DNA of 64,000 nt from Aequorivita sinensis (GCF_006346335.1 NZ_VDMC01000003.1:62001-126000); one strand, 5' to 3'. Shown: positions 8,957 through 18,086, numbered from the stretch's first letter. Program-made: numbers and translations. The notes: a model not told the origin generated them from the sequence alone.

Positions 8957-9017
8957 AAAAAGCCCCTTTGAAGAGACTTTTTATATTATTTTTTAATGTT
9001 TCCCAAAATGTTTTGGG
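8957..9017 (-). terminator. Two hairpins ending the DUF2795 transcript
   Basis: The first hairpin (9002-9017, CCCAAAA/TTTTGGG) sits 2 bp after the stop. The second (about 8957-8983) reads AAAAAGTCTCTT-CAA-AGGGGCTTTTT on the minus strand, pairing with two G-U wobbles and followed by a run of T, a good intrinsic terminator. Confidence 0.7.
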
Positions 9018-9019
9018 TA

Positions 9020-9241
9020 TTAATACTCATCCTCGTTCCAAAGGTAATCGTCGTCGGTAGGATAATCCGCCCAAATCTCTTCAATAGAGTCGTAAGAGTC
9101 GCCTTCGTCTTCAATTGCCTGAAGGTTTTCCACTACTTCTAGTGGAGCACCAGTCCTGATCGCGTAATCAATCAATTCATCTTTGGTTGCGGGCCAGGGT
9201 GCATCGCTTAAATATGATGCTAATTCTAATGTCCAGTACAT
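9020..9241 (-). CDS. DUF2795 domain protein
   Basis: 73-residue acidic protein beginning MYWTLELASYLSDAPWPATK, with core DELIDYAIRTGAPLEVVENLQ and an acidic tail DDDYLWNEDEY. It matches the small DUF2795 proteins that are almost invariant among Bacteroidota. Function is unknown, and no catalytic motif is visible. It is its own transcription unit, with the best-formed promoter in the window (9266-9295) and its own terminator, which suggests steady high expression. Confidence 0.85.
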   Translation of the reverse strand: MYWTLELASYLSDAPWPATKDELIDYAIRTGAPLEVVENLQAIEDEGDSYDSIEEIWADYPTDDDYLWNEDEY

Positions 9242-9265
9242 AGCACTTTAGGTTTTAGTTTTCTG

Positions 9266-9295
9266 CAAAAATAATTTTTTAGTTTAGAAAGTCAA
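9266..9295 (-). promoter_or_regulatory. Consensus Bacteroidota promoter of the DUF2795 gene
   Basis: On the minus strand TTG (9295-9293), then 19 nt, then TATTTTTG (9273-9266). Both the -33 and -7 elements and their spacing fit the Bacteroidota consensus. The expected start of transcription is near 9260, giving a leader of about 20 nt. Confidence 0.75.
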
Positions 9296-9436
9296 GTAAA
9301 AACTAAATTATTTCTACAATATTTTAAAGAACGTTTTTTAAACTTTGATTATCAGGCAGTTGCATATAGCATTGTTAATAAGTTATTTTTGCTAAAATGC
9401 TGTTGTTCTGCTTTTTCTAGTTTTTAATTAATTCTA

Positions 9437-10009
9437 TTATAATTTTTCCGGAATCCACTTAGTTTCTTCCGCGTTGCTATCCTTAGACAACTTTCGTGCC
9501 AGTACAAATAGGTAGTCAGATAGTCGGTTTAAATACATAAGCACACGGTCGTCAACAGGTTCATTTTCATTTAAAAGCGTTGCTCGACGTTCAGCTCGAC
9601 GGCATACCGTACGGGCAATGTGACAATATGACACTGTAGTGTTGCCACCTGGCAAGATGAAATGCGTCATAGGGGGTAGTACATCATTCATTTTGTCCAT
9701 TTCTGTTTCCAATAGCACTATGTCTTCTTCTTCAATTTTAGGGATGTTTAACCGCTCTTTTCCACTTTTTAAAGTAGCTTTTGCAGGATCAGTAGCTAAA
9801 ATTGCTCCAAGTGTAAATAATCTATCTTGAATAAATGTGAGAATTTCTTTACTACGAGAATCGATATCTTGTGTGCGAATTAACCCTAAATACGAATTTA
9901 GTTCATCTACAGTTCCGTAGCTTTCAATTCTAATATTGTGCTTGGGAACGCGTGTGCCACCAAAAAGAGCGGTAGTACCTGCATCACCAGTTTTTGTATA
10001 TATTTTCAT
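9437..10009 (-). CDS. Cob(I)yrinic acid a,c-diamide adenosyltransferase (PduO type)
   Basis: 190 residues from the ATG at 10007-10009 (MKIYTKTGDAGTT). An upstream in-frame start at 10039 would add ten residues with no family match. It transfers adenosyl from ATP to cob(I)alamin to give coenzyme B12. PduO-type motifs seen: N-terminal KTGDAGTTALFGG (ATP binding), RIESYGTVDELNSYLG, and the C-terminal CRRAERR plus YLNRLSDYLFVLAR. A -7-like box TAAATTTG lies at 10037-10044. Its presence suggests the cell makes or salvages B12, for example for methylmalonyl-CoA mutase; no other B12 gene is in the window and no cobalamin riboswitch is visible. Confidence 0.92.
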   Translation of the reverse strand: MKIYTKTGDAGTTALFGGTRVPKHNIRIESYGTVDELNSYLGLIRTQDIDSRSKEILTFIQDRLFTLGAILATDPAKATLKSGKERLNIPKIEEEDIVLLETEMDKMNDVLPPMTHFILPGGNTTVSYCHIARTVCRRAERRATLLNENEPVDDRVLMYLNRLSDYLFVLARKLSKDSNAEETKWIPEKL

Positions 10010-10112
10010 TTTAATTGTAATCTTGTTAGTGATTACCAAATTTACAAAATACTATACTAAATAGTAAGTGCTTTGGTGTAAGAAACAAATTAGTGTGTAA
10101 TTGTATAAAAGG

Positions 10113-10787
10113 TTAATCTAATAAATCTGGCCTGCGTTCTTTTGTGCGTTTATAAGCTTGTTCTTCACGCCATTCTTCAATTTTTGCAGCATGACCACTA
10201 GTAAGAACTTCTGGCACAGTCCAGCCTTTGTATTCTGCTGGACGGGTATAGATTGGCGGTGCTAATAAATTATCTTGAAAAGAATCTGTCAATGCACTAG
10301 TTTCATCACCTAATACCCCAGGAAGCAATCTGATAACTGCATCACAAACTAAGGCTGCTGCAAGTTCGCCACCGCTTAACACAAAATCGCCCACAGAGAT
10401 TTCTCTAGTGATTAAATGATCGCGAACACGTTGATCTACACCTTTGTAGTGACCGCAAAGGATAATAATGTTTCCTTTTAGCGAAAGCTCATTGGCAACT
10501 TGTTGGTTAAAAGTTTTCCCATCTGGCGTCATATAGATTATTTCGTCGTAATCTCTTTCTGCTTTTAATTCAGATATACATTTATCAATAGGTTCAATCA
10601 TCATTACCATTCCTGCACCACCACCAAATTGATAATCGTCTATTTGTTTATAGGCATTAGTAGACCAGTCGCGTAGATTGTGGGTGTGAACTTCCACTAA
10701 TCCTTTTTCTATAGCACGTTTTAAAATAGATGCCTCAAACGGACTTTGAAGTAATTCAGGTAGGACGGTAATTATATCGATTCGCAT
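10113..10787 (-). CDS. trmD: tRNA (guanine37-N1)-methyltransferase TrmD
   Basis: 224 residues. SPOUT-fold enzyme that methylates G37 of tRNAs reading CNN codons, preventing +1 frameshifts. Seen: [13 protein letters not shown] at the start, [25 protein letters not shown] and the knot region [16 protein letters not shown] with PGVLGDE following. Length is normal. It is followed 63 bp upstream on the same strand by the DUF748 gene, so the two may be cotranscribed. Here it is not linked to rpsP/rimM/rplS as in many other bacteria. Confidence 0.97.
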   Translation of the reverse strand: MRIDIITVLPELLQSPFEASILKRAIEKGLVEVHTHNLRDWSTNAYKQIDDYQFGGGAGMVMMIEPIDKCISELKAERDYDEIIYMTPDGKTFNQQVANELSLKGNIIILCGHYKGVDQRVRDHLITREISVGDFVLSGGELAAALVCDAVIRLLPGVLGDETSALTDSFQDNLLAPPIYTRPAEYKGWTVPEVLTSGHAAKIEEWREEQAYKRTKERRPDLLD

Positions 10788-10850
10788 TGGGATGATCTTA
10801 AATGATATGTGATTTTAATTAGGGTAAAAGTAAGGAATTGGCTCTTAAAA

Positions 10851-12005
10851 TCAACCATTCTTGATTTCTCGTTCCTTCTTACGTCTAGCGCGTTCTTCAT
10901 CTCGCGCTTTTTTACGTAACTCACGTTTTTGTTGTGGCGTGAGTTTCATAGGTTTATCTTTAATTTCATGGTTGGTTTTAGAAAAAGTTTTTAACCACGC
11001 ATTTTTAAAAATGTCTTCAAAACTTGACCAAGCATCAGAATTTTCATTTTTTAAACTTCCTTCAAAAAACACTTTTAGTTCGAATGTTTCAAGGTTCTGA
11101 TTCTTTAAAATAAAATTAAAAAACTCAGAATATCCATCCCAGATTTCAACTGTAAAGTTTTCTGCGTTTCCCGTTAATTGCGTATTTGAAAATATTGGCT
11201 TAACATAACCTATTATGTTTTCGTTTATAACAGTTATCTCACTTTTTACACTGAAATTACCTTGCTTAAATTCTAAACCTGTGTAGTGATTTGTGAAGTT
11301 ATTTAAATTGCTTGTTTCTGTGTTGCCTACTGTGAAAAACAAATCCATGTCAGGGATTTTTTTTGAAAAATTCATATAACCTTCCAAAAATACCTTTGCA
11401 TTGCTAGGGGTGAAACCTGATGCTCGGATAGGGGAGTTTAGTAGTCTTTTCTTTTCAACAACATTACTCAAATTGTCGGTGTAAAGAGCTATATCGTTAA
11501 TTTCAAAAAATATGTTGGGTTGCTCATAATCTTCCAAGAAAGTCAATTTTCCCTGTTTAACTTCAAGACGGTTAATGTCTATCATTATGAGCTCTTTAAA
11601 GATTTTTGGCCAATCATTTACGTTTATTCCATTTGTTTCATTTTCTTTTAAAGAAAAAGCGACTTCTGGATTAGTCAGAACAACATCACTTACTAACTTG
11701 GTTTTAAACAGCGTCTTCCATTCAATAGAAATATCAGTTTTAGGTATGCTAAGAAGGGGCTTTTGAGATTTTGTAGTGTTTTTATTTAAGTGTAGTCCTT
11801 TTATAGTGTAAGCCCCGCGAAATATAAAAACATCGACATCCACCACTTCACCGTAATACCCTGAAATATTATTGAGAGTTTTATTTAAATGATTTTTTAA
11901 GAAAAAAGGAAGGTATAAGCGAAAAGCGAAAATTAGAATTAAAAATGCTAATGGAATTATGAATCGCTTTTTTTTGAAGTAAGATCGCTTTTTCTCTAGT
12001 GACAT
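10851..12005 (-). CDS. DUF748-type (AsmA-like) membrane-anchored protein
   Basis: 384 residues. One N-terminal membrane anchor (about 15-35, FIIPLAFLILIFAFRLYLPFFL), then a periplasmic beta-rich region with the family hallmark at about 60-105 (FRGAYTIKGLHL; PKTDISIEWKTLFK; DVVLTNPEVAF). The last about 40 residues are highly basic (QQKRELRKKARDEERARR). DUF748 belongs to the AsmA/TamB-like group implicated in envelope lipid handling, but the role of this member is not known. It lies upstream of trmD on the same strand. Confidence 0.75.
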   Translation of the reverse strand: MSLEKKRSYFKKKRFIIPLAFLILIFAFRLYLPFFLKNHLNKTLNNISGYYGEVVDVDVFIFRGAYTIKGLHLNKNTTKSQKPLLSIPKTDISIEWKTLFKTKLVSDVVLTNPEVAFSLKENETNGINVNDWPKIFKELIMIDINRLEVKQGKLTFLEDYEQPNIFFEINDIALYTDNLSNVVEKKRLLNSPIRASGFTPSNAKVFLEGYMNFSKKIPDMDLFFTVGNTETSNLNNFTNHYTGLEFKQGNFSVKSEITVINENIIGYVKPIFSNTQLTGNAENFTVEIWDGYSEFFNFILKNQNLETFELKVFFEGSLKNENSDAWSSFEDIFKNAWLKTFSKTNHEIKDKPMKLTPQQKRELRKKARDEERARRKKEREIKNG

Positions 12006-12077
12006 GAAAGTCTAAATATAAATCAAACAAATTTGAGAGAAAGCCTAATAATTCTCAGTTAATGAACTCATAAAAAA

Positions 12078-12136
12078 CTTTGCGTCCTAATGATTTCGAG
12101 ATAATGATTTATCACAGAATCAGTGAGGACGCAAAG
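12078..12136 (-). terminator. Long-loop terminator after gapdh
   Basis: Perfect 11-bp stem CTTTGCGTCCT (12078-12088)/AGGACGCAAAG (12126-12136) around a 37-nt loop that can itself fold. On the minus strand it is followed directly by TTTTTT. It begins about 43 bp beyond the gapdh stop. Confidence 0.8.
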
Positions 12137-12179
12137 ATATAAACTAAGGGAATTTAAAATTTACCCTTGTATTTAGCTA

Positions 12180-13628
12180 CTAGTAATAAGTAAATCTTCT
12201 TACTTGAGCGATGTATTTCGCTAGGCGAATTACTTGGTGGCTATAACCGTATTCGTTGTCATACCAAATGTATAGTACAACGTTTTTACCATCTTCAGTA
12301 GCGATAGTTGCATTGCTATCGTAAATAGCAGGGGCAGAAGAGCCAACAATGTCGCTAGACACTAACTCATTGTTTAATGAGTATTTAATTTGCTCAACTA
12401 AATCACCTTCTAAAGCGTATTTCTTCATTACAGAATTAATATCTTCAACTGAAGTTGGCTTAGCAAGCTCAAGGTTTAATACTACAAGTGAACCATTTGG
12501 AACAGGAACACGAATAGCGTTACTTGTAAGTTTACCAGCTAATTCTGGTAATGCTTTAGCAACAGCACTTCCAGCACCAGTTTCAGTAATAACCATGTTT
12601 AATGCAGCAGCACGACCACGACGGTATTTTTTGTGCATATTATCTACAAGATTCTGGTCGTTTGTGTATGCGTGAATAGTTTCTAAGTGACCACGAACTA
12701 CACCGAAAGAATCTTCTACCGCTTTTAGAATAGGCGTAATAGCGTTTGTAGTACAAGAAGCAGCTGAGAATATATCAGTTGTATTAGGATCGTGTTCGTT
12801 TTGGTTTACACCGTGAACGATATTTGGAACTCCTTTCCCTGGAGCAGTTAACAATACTTTTGAAGCACCTTTAGCTTTTAAGTGACGGCCTAAAGCTTCT
12901 TTATCACGGAAAGCTCCTGTGTTATCAATAATTAAGGCGTCTTCAATTCCGTATTTAGTGTAGTCGATATCTTCAGGGTTATTTGCTGAAATGATATGAA
13001 CTGTAGTACCGTTAATGATTAACGCGCTGTTTTCAAGATCTGTACGAACAGTTCCTGGGAATTCACCGTGAACAGAGTCGTTTTGAAGTAATGAAGCTCT
13101 CTTGTCTAATACAGTTTGATCTACGTTTCCGCGAACTACAATTGCACGAAGGCGAAGTTGGTTACCTTGACCAGTACGACCCATAAGCTCACGAGCTAAT
13201 AAACGACCAATACGACCAAATCCATAAAGCACTACGTCTTTAGGAACAACAGTTTTAGCTTCTTTTGCATCTTTTAGTTTTGCTGATACAAACGCAAGAG
13301 CGTTTGAATACTTGTCGTCCTCCAAGTGGAATTCGTAAGTAAGTTTTCCAATGTCTAATTTAGCTGGTGGAAGGTCTAACGTTTTTATTGCTTGAGCAAT
13401 TTCAACAGAGTCAAAAATTGAAATTGGCTTTTGTACAAATTCACCCGCATATTCGTGAAGGTTTAATATTTCGCTCACATTGCGGTCTATAAGTTGGTTG
13501 CGGAAAAGCACCAATTCAATGGATTTATCGTACCAAAGGTCGCTAATGATTTTAATAAATTCTACTGAAGCTTTTCGGCGATCAGTTTGAAAAGACAGTT
13601 CTTTTTCATAAACGTCATCAAAACTCAT
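12180..13628 (-). CDS. Glyceraldehyde-3-phosphate dehydrogenase, long form
   Basis: 482 residues, against about 335 for the classic enzyme. Residues 1-130 are a helical N-terminal extension. The Rossmann motif LYGFGRIGRLLA sits at about 134-145, and the catalytic motif SAASCTTNAITP places the nucleophile at Cys292. The C-terminal domain ends with IWYDNEYGYSHQVIR. It interconverts glyceraldehyde-3-phosphate and 1,3-bisphosphoglycerate with NAD(P). The long form is known in Bacteroidota, usually beside a shorter GAPDH elsewhere; cofactor preference and direction cannot be read from sequence. A -7 box TACTTTTG is at 13659-13666, and a strong terminator follows, so it is probably monocistronic. 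Confidence 0.92.
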   Translation of the reverse strand: MSFDDVYEKELSFQTDRRKASVEFIKIISDLWYDKSIELVLFRNQLIDRNVSEILNLHEYAGEFVQKPISIFDSVEIAQAIKTLDLPPAKLDIGKLTYEFHLEDDKYSNALAFVSAKLKDAKEAKTVVPKDVVLYGFGRIGRLLARELMGRTGQGNQLRLRAIVVRGNVDQTVLDKRASLLQNDSVHGEFPGTVRTDLENSALIINGTTVHIISANNPEDIDYTKYGIEDALIIDNTGAFRDKEALGRHLKAKGASKVLLTAPGKGVPNIVHGVNQNEHDPNTTDIFSAASCTTNAITPILKAVEDSFGVVRGHLETIHAYTNDQNLVDNMHKKYRRGRAAALNMVITETGAGSAVAKALPELAGKLTSNAIRVPVPNGSLVVLNLELAKPTSVEDINSVMKKYALEGDLVEQIKYSLNNELVSSDIVGSSAPAIYDSNATIATEDGKNVVLYIWYDNEYGYSHQVIRLAKYIAQVRRFTYY

Positions 13629-13658
13629 AAGGAAGGATTTAAGGGTTTAAATTTGTTG

Positions 13659-13666
13659 CAAAAGTA
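13659..13666 (-). promoter_or_regulatory. -7 promoter box of gapdh
   Basis: Minus strand TACTTTTG, matching TAnnTTTG, 30 nt before the ATG at 13628. No clear -33 element. Confidence 0.4.
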
Positions 13667-13744
13667 CTCTTTTTCATCATTTTGAAGAAATATAAACAGT
13701 AAATAAAAACCTGTGACTTGAAAAGTATTTAAAAGACTATAAAA

Positions 13745-13797
13745 GAACAGTCGAGAACTAAAAGTTAAATACAACTTATACGTTCTCGACTGCGTTC
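13745..13797 (-). terminator. Terminator hairpin after the HtrA protease gene
   Basis: Stem CAGTCGAGAAC (13748-13758)/GTTCTCGACTG (13782-13792), extended by GAA/TTC after one mismatch. The AT-rich loop contains a nested AAGTT/AACTT pair. It lies 53 bp past the protease stop; the tail on the minus strand is T-rich (TTCTTTTATAG). Confidence 0.7.
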
Positions 13798-13849
13798 AAC
13801 CAACTACAATTTTTTCATTTAGTTGATTTAATTTTTCTCAGAAAACAAT

Positions 13850-15238
13850 CTATCTAAATATAAAGGTGTTAATACTTCCCGCTGTATCCATGAAAGTCAT
13901 TTTTATAGGGGTACGGGTGTTGCGATTCATCATAATTCGCTTTACATCATCAATGTCTTTTACGGTTTCATCGTTGATTTTTGTAATTATTATGCCTTCA
14001 AGCTTGTATTGAGCGATTTCAGGGGTAAGTGCACGAGTTACAATTACTCCGTTTTTAAGTCCGCGTTCTTTTAATTCTTCAGCAGTAATATTCTTTACTT
14101 CTAATCCTAAATCATCCATTGAAAATGTTTCTAGCTTTATTAGTTTAACTGCTAGAGTTTTTTCATTTCCGTTGCGAAGTACAGTAACTTCAACCACATC
14201 GTTAGGTCTTTTAGAACCTAAATACCCTGAAAGATCTGCAAATTTTGAAACTTTAAAACCATCTAATCGCTTAATAACATCACCTTCTTTTATTCCAGCT
14301 TTGTCTGCACCGCTTCCTTTTTCTATGCCTCCAACAAATACTCCTTCTGTATCGTTTATTCCATATTCTTCTGCGATTTGAGGATTTATGTTGCCAACTT
14401 GGATTCCCAAAATTCCGCGTTGTACATTTCCATATTCAAGAATATCTTCAATTACTTTTCGTGCATTGTTTGAAGGTACAGCAAAGGAGTATCCAACAAA
14501 ACTTCCAGTTTCTGAAGTTATTGCGGTGTTTATTCCAATTAATTCACCTCTTGTATTCACCAAAGCACCACCACTATTTCCGCGATTTACAGCAGCATCA
14601 GTTTGAATGAACGATTGTGGATTCCCGTCAAATTGATTTAAATCACGTGCTTTAGCACTAATAATTCCAGCTGTTACTGTTGAAGTAAGATTAAATGGAT
14701 TTCCTACTGCAAGAACCCATTCGCCAATCTTTATATTGTTTGAATCTCCAAAGGGGATAAAAGGAAGTTTTTCATCATCATCAATTTTTAAAAGCGCAAT
14801 ATCTGTTGAAGGGTCTGTACCTATTAGTTTTGCTTTATACACCTTATTGTTATTTAAAGTAACCTCTAGATTTGAAGCATTGGCAATTACGTGGTTGTTG
14901 GTAATAATATATCCATCAGGCGAGATAATCACTCCGCTACCACTACCTACCATAGCTCGTGGCTGACCACCACCTTGAAAAAACTCGAATATATTGGTAG
15001 GTTGTCTACTTACTGTTATGTTTTTTACGTGAACTACTGCGTGAACTGTTTTTTCGGCAGCTTCGGTAAAATCGGTACTCATTTCAGCTGCAGTTCCTAG
15101 ATAGGTAGTAGGGATAAATTTTGATGTTTCTTGCGGAGCAAATGAAATACGCTCTTCGTCTTCTAGATACTTATAGCCTCCTAGTGTAATGGCGCCCGCA
15201 AATAGCGCTACTAGAAATAAACGGAATGTTTGTTTCAT
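13850..15238 (-). CDS. DegP/HtrA-family periplasmic serine protease
   Basis: 462 residues. N-terminal membrane or signal segment (about 6-22), trypsin-like protease domain with catalytic triad His116 (ITNNHVIA), Asp146 (STDIALLKI) and Ser222 (RGNSGGALV), then two PDZ domains (about 265-355 and 370-455). It degrades or refolds misfolded envelope proteins. The length and two PDZ domains match DegP/DegQ rather than single-PDZ DegS. It is divergent from dapF with 260 bp between them and is followed by its own terminator. I see no obvious stress-sigma promoter. Confidence 0.95.
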   Translation of the reverse strand: MKQTFRLFLVALFAGAITLGGYKYLEDEERISFAPQETSKFIPTTYLGTAAEMSTDFTEAAEKTVHAVVHVKNITVSRQPTNIFEFFQGGGQPRAMVGSGSGVIISPDGYIITNNHVIANASNLEVTLNNNKVYKAKLIGTDPSTDIALLKIDDDEKLPFIPFGDSNNIKIGEWVLAVGNPFNLTSTVTAGIISAKARDLNQFDGNPQSFIQTDAAVNRGNSGGALVNTRGELIGINTAITSETGSFVGYSFAVPSNNARKVIEDILEYGNVQRGILGIQVGNINPQIAEEYGINDTEGVFVGGIEKGSGADKAGIKEGDVIKRLDGFKVSKFADLSGYLGSKRPNDVVEVTVLRNGNEKTLAVKLIKLETFSMDDLGLEVKNITAEELKERGLKNGVIVTRALTPEIAQYKLEGIIITKINDETVKDIDDVKRIMMNRNTRTPIKMTFMDTAGSINTFIFR

Positions 15239-15483
15239 TGTATAACATTTTTTTAATTAATACTAATTTTTTAAATCAAATGAGATTTTGATTTTCGCTG
15301 TATCATTCGGCAATTCAGATGTTTCTTGTCTAAGAGTAAGATATATTGAAAAATCATTTTGCTAACGAATTTTATCACAGCTTAACAAATTTAACATGCA
15401 TAGCCTGAAAATAGTGTGCCATAAAACCTCTTTTAACTTGTATTTAACTCAATTACTATCCTCCAACTCGTAGTGGCTTTTTA

Positions 15484-15491
15484 TATCTTTG
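15484..15491 (+). promoter_or_regulatory. -7 promoter box of dapF, 7 nt before the ATG
   Basis: TATCTTTG ends 7 nt upstream of the dapF ATG at 15499, so the predicted transcription start falls at or just before the start codon. No good -33 TTG. Confidence 0.55.
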
Positions 15492-15498
15492 CGCGGAT

Positions 15499-16272
15499 AT
15501 GGAATTCACCTTTTACAAATACCAAGGAACAGGAAATGATTTTGTGATTATAGATAATCGCGATTTGTTTTTCCCGAAAGAAGATACAGCTCTTGTAGCA
15601 AAAATTTGTGACCGTCGTTTCGGCGTTGGTGCAGACGGCTTATTATTATTAGAAAACAATCCATCGGCAGATTTTACAATGGTGTACTATAATAGTGATG
15701 GAAACTTAAGTACAATGTGTGGTAACGGAGGAAGATGCATAGTGCACTTTGCAAAGTTTTTAGGGATTATTTCAAAAAACACAACTTTTGAAGCTGTAGA
15801 TGGTTTGCATGAAGCAACAGTTGAAGATGATTGGGTTTCTTTGAAGATGAATGATATTGAATCAATAAATACTTCAGAAAATTATACCTTCTTAAATACG
15901 GGATCGCCACATCACGTTCAATTGGTTTCCAACCTTAAGGCATTCAATGTTTTTGCACAAGGAAAAGAAATCCGCAATAATATTTATGGTAAAGAAGGTT
16001 CAAACGTAAATTTTGTTGAACAAGAAAATCCTGACACTTTTTCAGTTAGAACTTTTGAGCGCGGTGTAGAAGATGAAACACTGTCTTGTGGAACAGGAGT
16101 TACAGCTGTAGCAATTGCAATGTTTGAAACTGGAAAGACATCCAATAACAATATTTCATTAATCACCCCAGGAGGAAACCTTCAAGTTAGTTTTGAAAAA
16201 ACTGCTAAGGGTTATGAGAATGTATATTTAGAAGGGCCAGCAACTCAAGTTTTTAAAGGAATTTGGAAATGA
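15499..16272 (+). CDS. dapF: Diaminopimelate epimerase
   Basis: 257 residues. Converts LL- to meso-diaminopimelate for lysine and peptidoglycan. The two catalytic cysteines are present: Cys74 in STMCGNGGRC and Cys197 in ETLSCGTGVTAV. The N-terminal FYKYQGTGNDFVIIDN motif is also typical. First gene of a peptidoglycan-flavoured run (dapF, GNAT, mltG, lysozyme-like); its stop codon overlaps the next ATG (ATGA at 16269-16272). The promoter box lies so close that the mRNA may be leaderless. DapA, the earlier pathway enzyme, is encoded at 29.8 kb. Confidence 0.98.
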   Translation: MEFTFYKYQGTGNDFVIIDNRDLFFPKEDTALVAKICDRRFGVGADGLLLLENNPSADFTMVYYNSDGNLSTMCGNGGRCIVHFAKFLGIISKNTTFEAVDGLHEATVEDDWVSLKMNDIESINTSENYTFLNTGSPHHVQLVSNLKAFNVFAQGKEIRNNIYGKEGSNVNFVEQENPDTFSVRTFERGVEDETLSCGTGVTAVAIAMFETGKTSNNNISLITPGGNLQVSFEKTAKGYENVYLEGPATQVFKGIWK

Positions 16273-16796
16273 AGACACTAATAGGAGAGAATTTATATTT
16301 ACGTGCTTTAGAACCTTCCGATATAGATTTTCTCTATATTTTAGAAAACACTGAGTCGCTTTGGGAGGTTAGTAATACTACTACACCTTTTTCTAGATTT
16401 ATTCTACAACAATATTTACAAAACAGTCATCGCGACATTTACGATGTAAAGCAATTGCGTTTAACAATTTGTAAAACTGATGATGAATCCATTATCGGCT
16501 TTATAGATCTTTTCGATTTTGATCCCAAACATCAAAGAGCAGGAGTGGGGATTGTTATATTTTCAGATGAAAATAAACGAAAAGGTTTTGCTTATGAAGC
16601 GTTAGAGCTAACCTGTAATTATGCTTTTAAGCATTTAAATCTTCATCAAATTCACGCAGGAATTACTGAAGATAATATAGGGAGTATGAAACTTTTTGAA
16701 AAAGCAGGTTTCTTACAAAACGGAATTAAAAAAGATTGGATTTATTCCGACAGGAAATTCAAAAGTGAATATATTTATCAACGCATTCAAGATTAA
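16269..16796 (+). CDS. GNAT-family N-acetyltransferase (RimJ/RimL-like)
   Basis: 175 residues from the ATG at 16269, which overlaps the dapF stop. GNAT elements: RALEPSDIDFLYILEN at the start, GVGIVIFSDENKRKGFAYEAL (the acetyl-CoA loop replaces the usual Q/RxxGxG/A with RKGFA), and FEKAGFLQNG near the end. Acceptor unknown; RimJ/RimL relatives acetylate ribosomal protein N termini or small amines. It is coupled to dapF, so a cell-wall or amino-acid substrate is possible but is only inferred from position. Confidence 0.85.
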   Translation: MKTLIGENLYLRALEPSDIDFLYILENTESLWEVSNTTTPFSRFILQQYLQNSHRDIYDVKQLRLTICKTDDESIIGFIDLFDFDPKHQRAGVGIVIFSDENKRKGFAYEALELTCNYAFKHLNLHQIHAGITEDNIGSMKLFEKAGFLQNGIKKDWIYSDRKFKSEYIYQRIQD

Positions 16797-16882
16797 CTTT
16801 CGTTAGGCACTGCCAATTGAGGTTTACTAAACCTACTTGCCCAATTAAACAATTATAACTAGTCAATCCATAATCAAATAAA

Positions 16883-17926
16883 ATGTACATTAAAAAAATA
16901 TTAATAGCTATAGTATTATTAGGTGCCGTTGCCATGGGCGGATTTGCTTGGTATGTTTACAATACAGCTTTTACTCCAAATACAGCATTCAACAATAATG
17001 AAGCTCACGTATATATTCCAACCAATGCTACTATTCATGATGTAATTGATGAATTAGAACCGCTAATAGATAATCCAGATTCGTTTTTAGCTATAGCAGA
17101 TAGAAAACAATATTCTTCTAGTATTAAAGCTGGTCATTTTATTATTAGAAAAGGAATGAGCAATAACGATATTGTAAATACTCTTAGAAGTAAAAATATT
17201 CCTATAAATATAAAATTCAATAACCAGGAACGATTGGAAAATTTGGCAGGACACATTTCTAGACAAATTGAAGCGGATAGCACTTCACTTATTACGGCTA
17301 TGCGTGATCCTGAATTTTTAAAAGAAGTTGGATTAAATGATGATACAGCGCTTTCGCTTTATATTCCTAATACCTATGAATTTTACTGGAACACTTCAGC
17401 AGAGACTTTTCGCGAACGAATGAAAAAAGAATACGAACGTTTTTGGAGTGATTCACGAATTGAAAAGGCTAAAAAACAAAACCTCACAAAGGAGCAGGTA
17501 ATGTCTTTGGCAGCAATTGTTCAAAAAGAAACTGCAAAAGTAGATGAACGCCCTAGAGTGGCAGGGGTTTATCTTAATCGATTAAAAGTGGGGATGTTAC
17601 TTCAAGCGGATCCTACGGTTATATATGCTTTAAAACGGGAGACAAATGATTATGATCAAGTGATTAAACGTGTGCTGTATAAAGATTTAGAACTTGATTC
17701 GCCATATAACACCTATAAATATGCAGGAGTTCCGCCAGGTCCTATTGCAATGCCTGATATTTCTTCGATTGATGCTGTTTTAAATCCGGAGCAACACGAT
17801 TATTATTACTTTGTGGCCGATGTTACTAATTTTGGCTATCATAAGTTTGCAAAAAATCTAGCCCAACACAATGCGAATAAAGCACAATATGTTCGTTGGG
17901 TAAATAGTCAAGGTCTAAATCGTTAA
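16883..17926 (+). CDS. mltG: Endolytic murein transglycosylase MltG
   Basis: 347 residues. One N-terminal membrane anchor (about 4-24), then a periplasmic YceG domain. The catalytic glutamate is Glu216 in AAIVQKETAKVDERP; other family motifs are YIPNTYEFYWNTS, LQADPTVIYAL and YNTYKYAGVPPGPIAMP. It cuts nascent glycan strands and so sets their length. It follows the GNAT gene by 86 bp and is ended by a small GNRA-loop hairpin at 17960-17975. Confidence 0.96.
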   Translation: MYIKKILIAIVLLGAVAMGGFAWYVYNTAFTPNTAFNNNEAHVYIPTNATIHDVIDELEPLIDNPDSFLAIADRKQYSSSIKAGHFIIRKGMSNNDIVNTLRSKNIPINIKFNNQERLENLAGHISRQIEADSTSLITAMRDPEFLKEVGLNDDTALSLYIPNTYEFYWNTSAETFRERMKKEYERFWSDSRIEKAKKQNLTKEQVMSLAAIVQKETAKVDERPRVAGVYLNRLKVGMLLQADPTVIYALKRETNDYDQVIKRVLYKDLELDSPYNTYKYAGVPPGPIAMPDISSIDAVLNPEQHDYYYFVADVTNFGYHKFAKNLAQHNANKAQYVRWVNSQGLNR

Positions 17927-17959
17927 TTATTCACGTTTAAATTTATTTGCCTTCTTAAC

Positions 17960-17978
17960 CCTCTAGAAATAGAGGTTT
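17960..17978 (+). terminator. Terminator of mltG
   Basis: Stem CCTCTA/TAGAGG with a GAAA tetraloop (17960-17975), then a T-rich tail (TTTATCTTTCTTTC). The stem is short. Confidence 0.55.
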
Positions 17979-18033
17979 ATCTTTCTTTCACAATTAATTA
18001 ACATCTTGTAAATCAGGTTTTTAAAAAAAGTCT

Positions 18034-18041
18034 TATCTTTG
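18034..18041 (+). promoter_or_regulatory. -7 promoter box of the lysozyme-like gene
   Basis: TATCTTTG followed by CGCCC, 45 nt before the ATG at 18087. It lies between the mltG terminator and the gene, so this gene has its own promoter. Confidence 0.5.
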
Positions 18042-18086
18042 CGCCCTCAAAAGAAGGTGTAGCAATACACCCGAATTTTAGAATGA

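Noticed and set aside
10010-10112. Cobalamin riboswitch near the corrinoid adenosyltransferase
   Set aside because: No B12-box or long structured leader is visible upstream of 10009.
12125-12139. TATCTTTG on the minus strand next to a terminator, possible small RNA gene
   Set aside because: The predicted start would fall inside the 5' arm of the hairpin, so the transcript could not form the terminator. No -33 element.
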